From RBG-13-68-16 sp041494245 (GTDB taxonomy: Bacteria > Acidobacteriota > Thermoanaerobaculia > Thermoanaerobaculales > Thermoanaerobaculaceae), in assembly GCA_041494245.1 (NCBI GenBank), contig JBGQAK010000005.1, positions 167,251-231,250 on the forward strand: a DNA stretch of 64,000 bases, given 5' to 3'. Shown here piece by piece: positions 17,533-25,370 of the stretch (its first letter is position 1; each line of letters starts with the position of its first letter). The notes below the pieces were generated by a model. The model had not been told where the DNA came from. It saw only the letters and a program-made list of their open reading frames with translations, and did not search any database. The position numbers and the translations under genes are program-made.

Positions 17533-19785
17533 ATGTCGCTGCAACCCGGCACGCGTCTCGGCCCGTACGAGATTGTCGCCCCGCTGGGCGCGGGTGGAAT
17601 GGGCGAGGTGTACCGCGCCCGTGACACGCGGCTCGGCCGCGAGGTGGCGATCAAGGGCCTGCCCGAAGCGTTCGCGAAGCATCCCGAACGGCTGGCGCGC
17701 TTCGAGGGCGAGGCGCGGCTGCTGGCGTCGCTCAACCACCCGAACATCGCCAGTATCTTCGGGCTCGAGGAGTCCGCGGGCACGCCGTACCTCGTGCTCG
17801 AACTCGTCGAGGGCGAGACGCTGGCGGCAAGGCTCGCGCGCGGCCCGCTGTCGGTGCGCGAGGCGCTCGAGCTGGGCGGACAGGTGGCCGCGGCGGTCGA
17901 GGCGGCGCACGACCGCGGCGTGATCCACCGCGACCTGAAACCCGCCAACGTCATGATCACCCCGACGGGGAGTGCCAAGGTGCTGGACTTCGGGCTCGCG
18001 AAGCTGGTCGCCCCCAGGGGCGTCGGGGAGACGGCACGGGCGGACACCGTGGTCGAGGCGACCGAAGCGGGCGTCATCCTCGGCACCGCGGCTTACATGA
18101 GCCCCGAGCAGGCGCGGGGCAGGCAGGTGGACCGGCGCAGCGACGTGTGGTCGTTCGGCTGCGTGCTGTACGAGTGCCTCGCCGGACGTCCCGCGTTCGA
18201 GGGCGAAACGGTCTCGGACCTGATCGCGCGGATCCTCGAGCGCGAGCCCGATTGGTCGGCATTGCCCGCCGGCACGCCCTCCCGCGTGTGCGAGATCCTG
18301 AAGCGCTGCCTGCGCAAGAACGCCGCCGAGCGCCCGCGGGACATCCGCGACGTTCGCCTCGAGCTCGTCGAGGAGGCCGGGGGCGGCGTGACGAGCGGCC
18401 GGGCCGCGCTGCCGTCGGTGGCGGTGCTCCCGTTCATCAACCTGAGCGCCGATCCCGAAAACGACTACTTCGCCGACGGCATCACCGAGGACGTGATCGC
18501 TCACCTCGCCAAGGTTCGTTCGCTCAAGGTCATCTCGCGCACCTCGGTGATGGTGTTCAAGAAGCGCGAGAAGGGCATGCGCGAGATCGGCACCGCTCTG
18601 GGCGCCGGCACGATCGTGGACGGAAGCGTGCGCCGGGCCGGGAATCGCGTCCGCATCGTCGCGAAGCTCATCGACGCCACAACCGACGAGCACCTCTGGG
18701 TCGAGACCTACGACCGCGACCTGACGGACATCTTCACGATCCAGACGGACGTGGCGCTGAAGATCGCTGCCGCGCTGCAGGCCGAGCTGTCGCCCAACGA
18801 GCGGGCGCGGATCGGGCGGCCCCCCACCGCCGATCTCGAGGCGTATCAGCTCTACCTCCAGGGGCGACAGTGCTTCCTGAGGTTCACCCCGGAGGGGTAC
18901 CGCCAGAGCATCGCCCTCCTCGAGCAGGCGATCGCGAAGGACCCGGGGTTCGCCTTGGCGCATGTCGCGCTGGCGCACACCTACACCCACCTTGGCATCG
19001 AGGGGATCCTCGGGTGGGAGCCCGAACTGGTCTACCGGCGGGCCAAGGACGCTATCGCCAAGGCCCTGGCGCTCGACGACGGCCTTGGGGAAGCGCATGG
19101 CATCGCCGGACTGCTCCGCTTCGTATGTGACTTCGACTGGGCTGGCGCCGAGAAGGAGCTCCGCCTCGCCCTGGAACTCAGCCCGGGCAGCGCCGACGTT
19201 CACGACCATTACGGCTGGCTGTGCTCGGCGCTCGGCCGCTACGACGAGGCGCTTGGGGCCGTGCGGCGCGCCCGCGAACTCGACCCGCTCGCCCATCGCT
19301 CCGACGTCGCCTCCGAGCTGATGCGCGCGGGCCGGTACGAGGACGCACTCCAGGAAGCGGTGCGCATCGTCGAGCTCGATCCTGGGATCACCCGGGGACA
19401 CTCGCTCGTTGGCTGGGCCCACCTCAAGCTGGGACACGTGGGCGAGGGTCTGGCGGCGCTCGAGCGCGCCGCTGCGCTCTCGCCCGAGGTCACCATGTTC
19501 CGCGCCCAGCTCGGCCAGGCGTTCGCGATGACGGGCGACGCCGAGAAGGCTCACGCCGTTCTGGGGGAACTCAAACGCCTGGCAGCCGAGCAGTACGTCT
19601 CCCCGTATCACTTTGCGTACGTGTACACCGGCCTCGGCGAGTACGACGCCGCCATCGATTGGCTCGAGCGCGCCTTCGCGCAGCGCGCCGGCTCCGTCTA
19701 CGGCATCAAGGGGTCGTTCCTCTTCGCCGACCTGAGGGAGCACCCCCGCTTCGTCGCGCTGCTGCGCAAAATGAACATCGCGTGA
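17533..19785 (+). CDS. Ser/Thr protein kinase with TolB-like and TPR domains
   Basis: Protein of 750 residues. About 1-275 is a Hanks-type kinase: glycine loop GAGGMGEVYRARD, Lys in EVAIKGL, catalytic HRDLKPANV, metal-binding DFGLAK, and GTAAYMSPEQARG. About 295-430 is a TolB-like/FlgO-like domain starting VAVLPFINLSADPENDYFAD, common in Acidobacteria fused to kinases. About 440-750 is a set of TPRs. No transmembrane segment is evident, so it is probably a cytoplasmic signalling protein that binds partners through its TPRs. The VAIK lysine and HRD aspartate are intact, so it should be active. Substrate unknown. Confidence 0.9.
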   Translation: MSLQPGTRLGPYEIVAPLGAGGMGEVYRARDTRLGREVAIKGLPEAFAKHPERLARFEGEARLLASLNHPNIASIFGLEESAGTPYLVLELVEGETLAARLARGPLSVREALELGGQVAAAVEAAHDRGVIHRDLKPANVMITPTGSAKVLDFGLAKLVAPRGVGETARADTVVEATEAGVILGTAAYMSPEQARGRQVDRRSDVWSFGCVLYECLAGRPAFEGETVSDLIARILEREPDWSALPAGTPSRVCEILKRCLRKNAAERPRDIRDVRLELVEEAGGGVTSGRAALPSVAVLPFINLSADPENDYFADGITEDVIAHLAKVRSLKVISRTSVMVFKKREKGMREIGTALGAGTIVDGSVRRAGNRVRIVAKLIDATTDEHLWVETYDRDLTDIFTIQTDVALKIAAALQAELSPNERARIGRPPTADLEAYQLYLQGRQCFLRFTPEGYRQSIALLEQAIAKDPGFALAHVALAHTYTHLGIEGILGWEPELVYRRAKDAIAKALALDDGLGEAHGIAGLLRFVCDFDWAGAEKELRLALELSPGSADVHDHYGWLCSALGRYDEALGAVRRARELDPLAHRSDVASELMRAGRYEDALQEAVRIVELDPGITRGHSLVGWAHLKLGHVGEGLAALERAAALSPEVTMFRAQLGQAFAMTGDAEKAHAVLGELKRLAAEQYVSPYHFAYVYTGLGEYDAAIDWLERAFAQRAGSVYGIKGSFLFADLREHPRFVALLRKMNIA

Positions 19786-19870
19786 ACCCCGCCGAGGCGG
19801 CACGCCGCTGCTTCGTTAGGTCCCCGCGGCCGCGGGTTGACAGGTGTGCGGTCAGTATCGGTACCGAAGC

Positions 19871-19990
19871 GGTACCGTGTATCACCATCTCACCATTCCG
19901 ATGAGAGCGCTGTTCGAACCGGCTATCACCCCGTCAGCTTCCTGTACGTGAGCCGGTGCGGGCGGGTGGCGGCGTCGCCGAGGGTCTGCC
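19871..19990 (-). repeat. ettA 3'-end fragment, copy A6 (includes downstream flank)
   Basis: The best-preserved copy: 19871-19990 matches 29001-29120 with only 5 mismatches in 120 bases. It includes about 55 bases that lie outside the ettA gene, downstream of its stop codon, so a genomic segment was copied and not just coding sequence. Same polarity as the parent. Confidence 0.88.
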
Positions 19991-20018
19991 TTTGGCGCAC
20001 CGCGTGGGCGTTTTGGGC

Positions 20019-20405
20019 TCACCTTCGGGGAACGAAGGTGATCGGGGTGCTGGGCGGCACCCGCAACACGACCTGCTGCTCACCGCTTTGCAGCGTGACG
20101 AGGTGGACGTTGCTGTCTGGCTCCGGCTCGACAGCGGTGACGACCCACCCCGAGCCCGCCGACAGGCCCGACTCCGACCAGAACTTCTGGAAGCGGAGCT
20201 GATAGGATTCAAGCCCGGCCATGTCGAGCTTCTCGACGTTCTCCGACCACAGGCCGATGGCCTTCTGCTCATCGTTGTCGGCCATCGCCCGGACTACAGC
20301 CTCCGCCCGCATCTGAGCGACGCGCGCCCCCTGCTTCTTGTCCCAGGCCTTAAAGCCGTAGATGCCGGCCGCGATCACAATTATCGCCACGAGGATCTTC
20401 TTCAT
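20019..20405 (-). CDS. Single-pass membrane or secreted protein of unknown function
   Basis: Protein of 128 residues: MKKILVAIIVIAAGIYGFKA forms a membrane anchor or uncleaved signal, then a short charged helix region and a beta-rich C-terminus (SGWVVTAVEPEPDSNVHLVT). It resembles small Cystatin/NTF2-like-sized domains but no family could be assigned. GGAGG is placed well before ATG 20405. The 3' end lies 28 bases from ettA copy A6. Confidence 0.6.
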   Translation of the reverse strand: MKKILVAIIVIAAGIYGFKAWDKKQGARVAQMRAEAVVRAMADNDEQKAIGLWSENVEKLDMAGLESYQLRFQKFWSESGLSAGSGWVVTAVEPEPDSNVHLVTLQSGEQQVVLRVPPSTPITFVPRR

Positions 20406-20565
20406 GGTGAGCCTCCGCTCCTCCGAGCATACCGCTGCTGCGTTCGACGTGCGCTATTCGCGCGGCGCCGGGTATCTTTCTCCCCTGTTGATTCCCGCCA
20501 CCACTGAGACATGGGCGCTGATCGTAGGAGCTCATCGCCCGTGATCCGCCGGCGCCGAAGATCGC

Positions 20566-20745
20566 GGTGCGGTCGAGGAACCAGCGGTCGTGGGAGATGA
20601 CGGCCGCACAGCAGACGAGGTCTGTCCTCGTGAGGAAGCCTGACGAAAGGTGAGATAGTAGTACCTGGTACCCGTCCTGAGCCAGTAAGGGTAATGACCT
20701 TGTTCGAGACGGGTTTGTCAACTTCGCCGGACCTGGTACCCCACC
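20566..20745 (-). repeat. ettA fragment, copy A7 (with border module)
   Basis: 20566-20620 encodes CAAVISHDRWFLDRTAI on the minus strand, the ettA segment before the C-terminus. At 20713-20745 the border module TTTGTCAACTTCGCCGGACC plus TGGTACCCCACC closes the element, as in copies A4, A5 and A9. The remainder of the 20406-20818 gap shows nothing recognisable. Confidence 0.7.
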
Positions 20746-20818
20746 CCGACCCGGCGGCACAACGAGGTCGTCTGTGAGAACGAGTTGTGGCAGACTGCGC
20801 CGCTGGTGAGGGGGAAGA

Positions 20819-21196
20819 ATGACACCACTGCTGCGGGCCGGGGTGACGATCGTCGTGCTGGCGCTCGCCAGCTACACGGTGGGTGTTGTGTTTGAGCAAC
20901 GCGCGCGGCGGGTTGGCCGGCGCGCGCTGGCGTTTCTCGTAGCCGGGGTGGTGTTCGACGTCACCGCCACCGTCTGCATGATCCTCGGCTCGGGCAAGGT
21001 GTTGACGCTGCATGGCGTCCTCGGCTACTCGGCGCTTGCCGGTATGCTCGTCGAAACGGTGCTCGCGGCGCGCCATCGTCTCCGCTCGGGCGACGCGGAG
21101 GTCCCGCGCTGGCTGCACCTGTCCACGCGCGTCGTCTACTCTTGGTGGGTGGTCGCCTTCGTCTCCGGCGGCATCCTGGTCGCGACCGCGAGGTAG
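20819..21196 (+). CDS. HsmA / TIGR03987-like small membrane protein
   Basis: Protein of 125 residues with four predicted membrane helices (about 5-24, 37-58, 64-84 and 105-123). The pattern VVFEQRARRV ... AGVVFDVTATVCMILGSGK ... LHGVLGYSALAGML ... LSTRVVYSWWVVAFVSG matches a conserved family of small integral membrane proteins with no established function. ATG 20819 follows a purine-rich GGGGGAAGA. Confidence 0.65.
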   Translation: MTPLLRAGVTIVVLALASYTVGVVFEQRARRVGRRALAFLVAGVVFDVTATVCMILGSGKVLTLHGVLGYSALAGMLVETVLAARHRLRSGDAEVPRWLHLSTRVVYSWWVVAFVSGGILVATAR

Positions 21197-21271
21197 CGCC
21201 CAGCCCGCCTCGCGGCGCACCGACGGCACCGGCGCACCCGTCGCTCGCATCGCATCCGACACGCACAACGG

Positions 21272-21584
<313 letters not shown>

Positions 21585-21685
21585 TGCCGCTGAAGCGCAG
21601 CGTGAAGCACCAGTGAGCTGCACCCGGTCCTCAGGTCCGCAGTCGGAGGACCGGGTCGGGGGTGTAATCTTGTCGCGGAGGCTAT

Positions 21686-22099
21686 ATGCGGTTCGTACCC
21701 ATGACCCTCGCGGTGCTCTTGCTCTCCTTCCCGGTCCTCTCCTTCGGGGACCCTCCCGAGGAGAAGGGCACACCTCCCGGACTCGCCAAGAAGGGAGGCG
21801 TCCCTCCGGGTCTCGCCAAGAAAGGTGGCCTGCCTCCCGGGCTGGCGAAGAAGGGCGGCCTGCCTCCGGGGTTGGCCAAGAAGTTCGGCGCCCATCGGCC
21901 CGAGAAGGCGTACGTGGCTTTCGACCCGTTGCACGAGGACCGGGCCTGGTTCCTCATCAACGGCAAATGGGTCCTGATGAAGCGTTTCGACGCTAGTCTC
22001 AGGGCCGAGGTGCGGGACGCCCTTCAGCTGCCTCCCGTGCCGCCACCGGTGCCTCTGCCTTCCGTCCGCGTTCAGCTTCGGGTAGTCCTTTTCGAGTAG
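21686..22099 (+). CDS. Small secreted protein with PPGLAKKGG repeats
   Basis: Protein of 137 residues with a signal peptide (MRFVPMTLAVLLLSFPVLSF). Residues about 29-68 are four tandem copies of a 10-residue unit PPGLAKKGG(V/L). The C-terminal part (AYVAFDPLHEDRAWFLINGK onward) resembles the RcnB/CigR-type domain that often follows PPG-AKK repeats in secreted bacterial proteins. Function is unknown; a cell-envelope role is plausible. GGAGG lies 4 bases before the ATG. Confidence 0.6.
   Translation: MRFVPMTLAVLLLSFPVLSFGDPPEEKGTPPGLAKKGGVPPGLAKKGGLPPGLAKKGGLPPGLAKKFGAHRPEKAYVAFDPLHEDRAWFLINGKWVLMKRFDASLRAEVRDALQLPPVPPPVPLPSVRVQLRVVLFE
21770..21889 (+). repeat. Four 30-bp tandem repeats coding for PPGLAKKGG units
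   Basis: Each 30-base unit reads CCTCCCGGACTCGCCAAGAA plus AGGGAGGC-type sequence with silent or conservative changes between units. They lie wholly inside the secreted-protein gene. Confidence 0.85.
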
Positions 22100-22485
22100 C
22101 CAGCTTCTGCGCGTCGATCCGCCCGCGCATCCCGCAGCGGGGTGCCTGATCCGGCGTTGCAGCGGACTCGGATTGCACTCGCGCGGCCCGGCCCATGGAT
22201 AGGAATTTGCTTTTCACTGGGTCCGAGGGTGCACGCACGCAACGGCGGGGTCAACGCCAAGTGGGCGGCCTCGAGGCGGATTTTGGGAGAGGGACAACGG
22301 TGTCGCCTGGGGGTGGCGCGGGCGGTAGAGCGTGCAGTCGGAAGCAACCCCGGCTCAATTCGAATTCGTGGCGTGGACGGGTGAGGCTGTGATCTCACAC
22401 GGCGAGCTGGCGAGCCCAAACTGCGGCGTGGGGCTCCAGCGATGCGCGAATCGCCGGCCGCCGAAAGGCGCGACGGGGCCGGCGC
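22100..22485. other. Intergenic stretch with a relic of the leader hairpin
   Basis: No gene seen. ATGGATAGGAATTTGCTTTT at 22195-22214 resembles the 27-base leader hairpins at 16491 and 26838, but its stem is not conserved and no minus-strand gene follows it. Nothing else recognisable. Confidence 0.3.
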
Positions 22486-22714
22486 CTACCTCGTCAGCTT
22501 CCTGTACGTGATCCGGTGTGGCCGTGTGGCCGCATCGCCGAGAGTCTGGCGGCGCCACTCCTCGTACTCGGAGAAGTTCCCGTCGAAGGACGTCACCTTG
22601 CTCTCGCCCTCGGACGCCAGGAGGTGCGTGGCGATGCGGTATGGGGACCAGCGCTTGGCGCCGATAACGCGGGCCGAGGACTGTTGGTCAACTTTGCCGG
22701 ACCTGGTACCTATC
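22486..22714 (-). repeat. ettA 3'-end fragment, copy A9 (with border module)
   Basis: About 57 codons of the ettA C-terminus on the minus strand: YRIATHLLASEGESKV, TSFDGNFSEYEEWRRQTLGD and the terminal YRKLTR, open in frame. The border module GTCAACTTTGCCGGACCTGG plus TACCTATC is at 22687-22714. The following bases to 22844 contain further GTACCTATC and GGCACCTATC scraps. Confidence 0.78.
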
Positions 22715-22844
22715 ACTTGCTCAGGCTGGCGGTTGGAGGTCTGTTAACGGCGGTCGACCTCGTACCTATCCTGGCACCTATCTGGCGGGCGGGCCGAACC
22801 TGGGCGGCCTACGCGACAATGGGCGCGAATTACGCATCTAGTAC

Positions 22845-23513
22845 CTATCTCGGGCTACGAAAAAAGCTCCGGTCGTACGTCCGCTGCTCAATTACGGCCG
22901 CTACCTCGAGCCAACGCTGTTCCCAGAGGTCCACGAGGCACAGAAGATCCTGGCGCGTGTACTGGCGGCCGACCTCGTCCGCCCGTCGTCGCCCGTGCGC
23001 GATCGCGTTTCGCTCATCGACGATCGTGTCAAGCCGGTCCCACGCTTCGCGGAGGATCGACGCCGGGTCACCCAGGTCAAAGAGATCGAAGAAGGAAGAC
23101 ACCTGGGTTCTCTTCATGTGCGTACCATCGTCAGGAAACCAGTTGACGTCCACTGTGCAGCCTCGGGACTCGTCGAGAGTGCGCACGACTTCGCGTGCTG
23201 TGTTGGGGCGAACTCTGCCGCCCCGCGAGTCGCTGATGGACTGGAGTTGGTTGACGACAGCGGCGACACGGAAACCCGTCTTGAGGCGCCGATTCCCGGA
23301 CCGGATTGCGACAGCAGCCTCTAGCAGGCCCCTAACAAGGCTGTGAAGCAAGTGTTCGTATGCAGCGTAGAGGAGAACGATTCCCAAGCCACGAGCCTCA
23401 CGCGAAACGTCGCTTCCATCATTTGATCCATCGCGGGAATCGGTCGCTGCAAGGAATTGGCGTACCTGCGACATTCTCTCCTGGAACTCGGTCCGGTATG
23501 GCGAGCAGTTCAC
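22845..23513 (-). CDS. HEPN-domain protein, MAE_28990-type nuclease candidate
   Basis: Protein of 222 residues, mostly helical. The C-terminal part contains DERNAIAHGR, which gives the R-x4-H motif (Arg168, His173) that defines HEPN ribonucleases; the N-terminal half (LLYAAYEHLLHSLVRGLLEA) has the matching long helices. It fits HEPN proteins that are encoded next to DUF262 proteins. The GTG start at 23513 overlaps the DUF262 stop by 4 bases, so the two are translationally coupled. A likely role is RNA cleavage set off by the partner, as in defence or toxin systems; that is inference. GC is lower than the core genes. Confidence 0.72.
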   Translation of the reverse strand: MNCSPYRTEFQERMSQVRQFLAATDSRDGSNDGSDVSREARGLGIVLLYAAYEHLLHSLVRGLLEAAVAIRSGNRRLKTGFRVAAVVNQLQSISDSRGGRVRPNTAREVVRTLDESRGCTVDVNWFPDDGTHMKRTQVSSFFDLFDLGDPASILREAWDRLDTIVDERNAIAHGRRRADEVGRQYTRQDLLCLVDLWEQRWLEVAAVIEQRTYDRSFFRSPR

Positions 23514-24580
23514 TGCTTTCGCTCAAGAAACCGGTCGCGACAGAACTCGATTCGGCCCCTCACACGACGCAGGCTGTTGGTAGCGCCAGTGGTCAGGCGA
23601 CGCAACTCGTCGGAATGGGCCCACCCAGGATTCACGGAGGGTGCCAAGGTTGGGATTTCCGCAAGTGCAAGAGCTGCCCCGACCGAAATGGCCTCGAAGA
23701 GGTTCACGGGTGTCGCGCCCTTTCGAGTCCGGAGTCCTTTTGGGAAGCACCGGGTTAGGAAGCCAAATGCTCCATGGAAAAGCGCTTGGCGGCGCTCTAG
23801 TTGTTGGTCCTTACTTGCGTCTCTTGCGAACGAGTTCAGAAAGTCCTTGACCGAGTGCTGGAAATCCTCATAGCGCTCAAGGAATGCAAAGAACCGAAGG
23901 ATGAAATCCTCTGGCGTGCCATCTTTCCATTTGTTCTCGGGCAGAATCACCACGGTTCTGAACTCCTCGGCTGTGGCAAGGTGACCGAGGAGATCCATGA
24001 AGGGCCCTCGAAAGACACACTCCCGAATCTCCTGCTGAGTGAGTAGTACGCCACCTGTGTTGAGGCGCTCAAACAGGTCAAACCGTACTTGAAGATCGCT
24101 CTTGTCGTTCAGAACGACGACCTTAAGGGGCCTGTCCTCGAAAGCGGTCCGGATGTCTTCAGGAAGTTCCAGAAACCGCGCCCCCTCGAACGTCGTAAGC
24201 TTTTCCAACCCAGAGAGCACCAACGGGTGGCCATCCAGGCCGGCTACGGCCCGCCCCCGCTCGTCGCCCGCAAAGTTCACAAGCGTCAGCAGGCGTTGGA
24301 GGCCATCGACGACCTCCCATTCGCTCTGCTGGTCTGGAGCACGGTTCGTGGCCATGAAGAGAGGGGGCACGGGGATGCCAAGCAAGACCGACTCGACGAG
24401 GCGCGACTGGCGCTGCGCGTCCCAGCGAAACTGTCTTTGGTAGACAGGTGCGATGTTGATGCGGTGACTTGTGACCCTCCTAAGGAGTTCATCAACGGTC
24501 ACATCGTATGAATCAAAGTCAACTGTCCGTCGCTGATCCGTGAGTTCCTGTCGCCGGTCTACCGCTTGGAAGCCTTTCAC
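23510..24580 (-). CDS. DUF262 (ParB/GmrS-like) protein
   Basis: Protein of 356 residues of the DUF262 family, found in phage-defence proteins such as GmrSD. Motifs are APVYQRQFRWD (residues about 45-54) and VVDGLQRLLTL (91-100), where the usual DGQQR signature has Leu for its first Gln. GTG 24580 is chosen because AAGGAG lies 6 bases upstream; an open frame extends to a GTG at 24718 with poor coding character. The C-terminal half is helical. It is coupled to the HEPN gene by a 4-base overlap. DUF262 domains bind or hydrolyse nucleotides and act on DNA in known cases; the role here is inferred. Confidence 0.75.
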   Translation of the reverse strand: MKGFQAVDRRQELTDQRRTVDFDSYDVTVDELLRRVTSHRINIAPVYQRQFRWDAQRQSRLVESVLLGIPVPPLFMATNRAPDQQSEWEVVDGLQRLLTLVNFAGDERGRAVAGLDGHPLVLSGLEKLTTFEGARFLELPEDIRTAFEDRPLKVVVLNDKSDLQVRFDLFERLNTGGVLLTQQEIRECVFRGPFMDLLGHLATAEEFRTVVILPENKWKDGTPEDFILRFFAFLERYEDFQHSVKDFLNSFARDASKDQQLERRQALFHGAFGFLTRCFPKGLRTRKGATPVNLFEAISVGAALALAEIPTLAPSVNPGWAHSDELRRLTTGATNSLRRVRGRIEFCRDRFLERKQ

Positions 24581-24765
24581 CAGAGTCTCCTTAGGGGCCT
24601 GGCGTGCATGACCCCCTTTGCGTGATTCCTCCTGAACCAACCCTGAAGCTGATGATAGGCTCGAAGGCGAATGAGTCAAGACACTTGACGACACGGTGAA
24701 ACCGCTCGTCCGAAGCACTGGCCCGCCTGCCTGCGCACCGATCTACCGCTTGGCAAGAAGTCATT

Positions 24766-24835
24766 GGGTGCCAGGTACGCATCTAGCGGAGTTGAACAAG
24801 CCGAGGCTAGTTCGGCTGAGTACGTGTCTGACACC
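24766..24835. repeat. Palindromic repeat B3
   Basis: 70-bp element GGGTGCCAGGTACGCATCTA ... GCTAGTTCGGCTGAGTACGT, ending GTCTGACACC. It has the same layout as B2 and B5. Confidence 0.75.
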
Positions 24836-24846
24836 TCGTTTGCCCC

Positions 24847-25122
24847 TCAGCCCGCTTTGCGGGGCGTGGTGACCCTTCGGGGGCCCGGAGCGGTCCTGGT
24901 GGTGCGCTTCCACGGCTGCGGCTGCGTCCGAGGTGGCGGCGGTGTGTGCTGCGAAGGCGCGTCTTCCGGCGGCGCCGTCGGCTCCGCAGCGCTCGCCTGT
25001 TGCTCCCGCGACACGCGATCGGCGTCCTCGTCCTTGGCGAGACAGCAGTGCTTGTACTTCTTTCCGGAGCCGCAATGGCACGGCTCGTTGCGACCCGGGT
25101 GTTTCGCAGCTGGCTCAGCCAT
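24847..25122 (-). CDS. SEC-C motif protein
   Basis: Protein of 91 residues. Residues about 8-28 are a SEC-C zinc motif (GRNEPCHCGSGKKYKHCC), the same metal-binding tail found on SecA. The rest is a low-complexity Pro/Gln/Thr-rich and basic tail (about 45-91) that is probably disordered. Free-standing SEC-C proteins may bind ribosomes or SecB-like partners. GGAGAG lies just before ATG 25122. Confidence 0.75.
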   Translation of the reverse strand: MAEPAAKHPGRNEPCHCGSGKKYKHCCLAKDEDADRVSREQQASAAEPTAPPEDAPSQHTPPPPRTQPQPWKRTTRTAPGPRRVTTPRKAG

Positions 25123-25219
25123 CACTCTCCGCTTTCAATTCTTACCTTATCACGGTGCCGACGCGCAACGGATCGAGTGAAGGTGCCCCCTGGCGTGAAA
25201 ACACGTTGAGTCCTTGTCG

Positions 25220-25257
25220 GGTGCGAGCTAGTTCGGCTAATTACGTACCTGGCACCC
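25220..25257. repeat. Palindromic repeat B4 (right half only)
   Basis: GGTGCGAGCTAGTTCGGCTA followed by ATTACGTACCTGGCACCC matches the right half of B2, B3 and B5; the left half is missing or collapsed. Confidence 0.6.
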
Positions 25258-25262
25258 ATCCC

Positions 25263-25370
25263 GACGGCATCCGCCGCAACGACGTCGTCGTCTACGGGGT
25301 CTCGCGGGGCCCGCTGCCCGAGCTCACCGTCAATCTGCCCGCGGGATTCGACGTCGAACGCGACGAAGGT
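25263..25370 (+). pseudogene. Internal remnant of an unidentified gene
   Basis: Directly after B4 the + strand reads DGIRRNDVVVYGVSRGPLP and then ELTVNLPAGFDVERDE with strongly G/C third positions, but there is no start or stop of its own. It runs antisense into the 3' end of the PQQ-like gene, whose last about 15 residues (basic, RRVRRRIPRAD) are probably read from this foreign scrap. Family not recognised. Confidence 0.35.

Noticed and set aside
19910..19935. tRNA-like T-loop sequence TGTTCGAACCGG (also at 29040)
   Set aside because: The bases either side do not form a T stem, and no acceptor or anticodon arm can be built; it is part of the ettA downstream flank that was copied.
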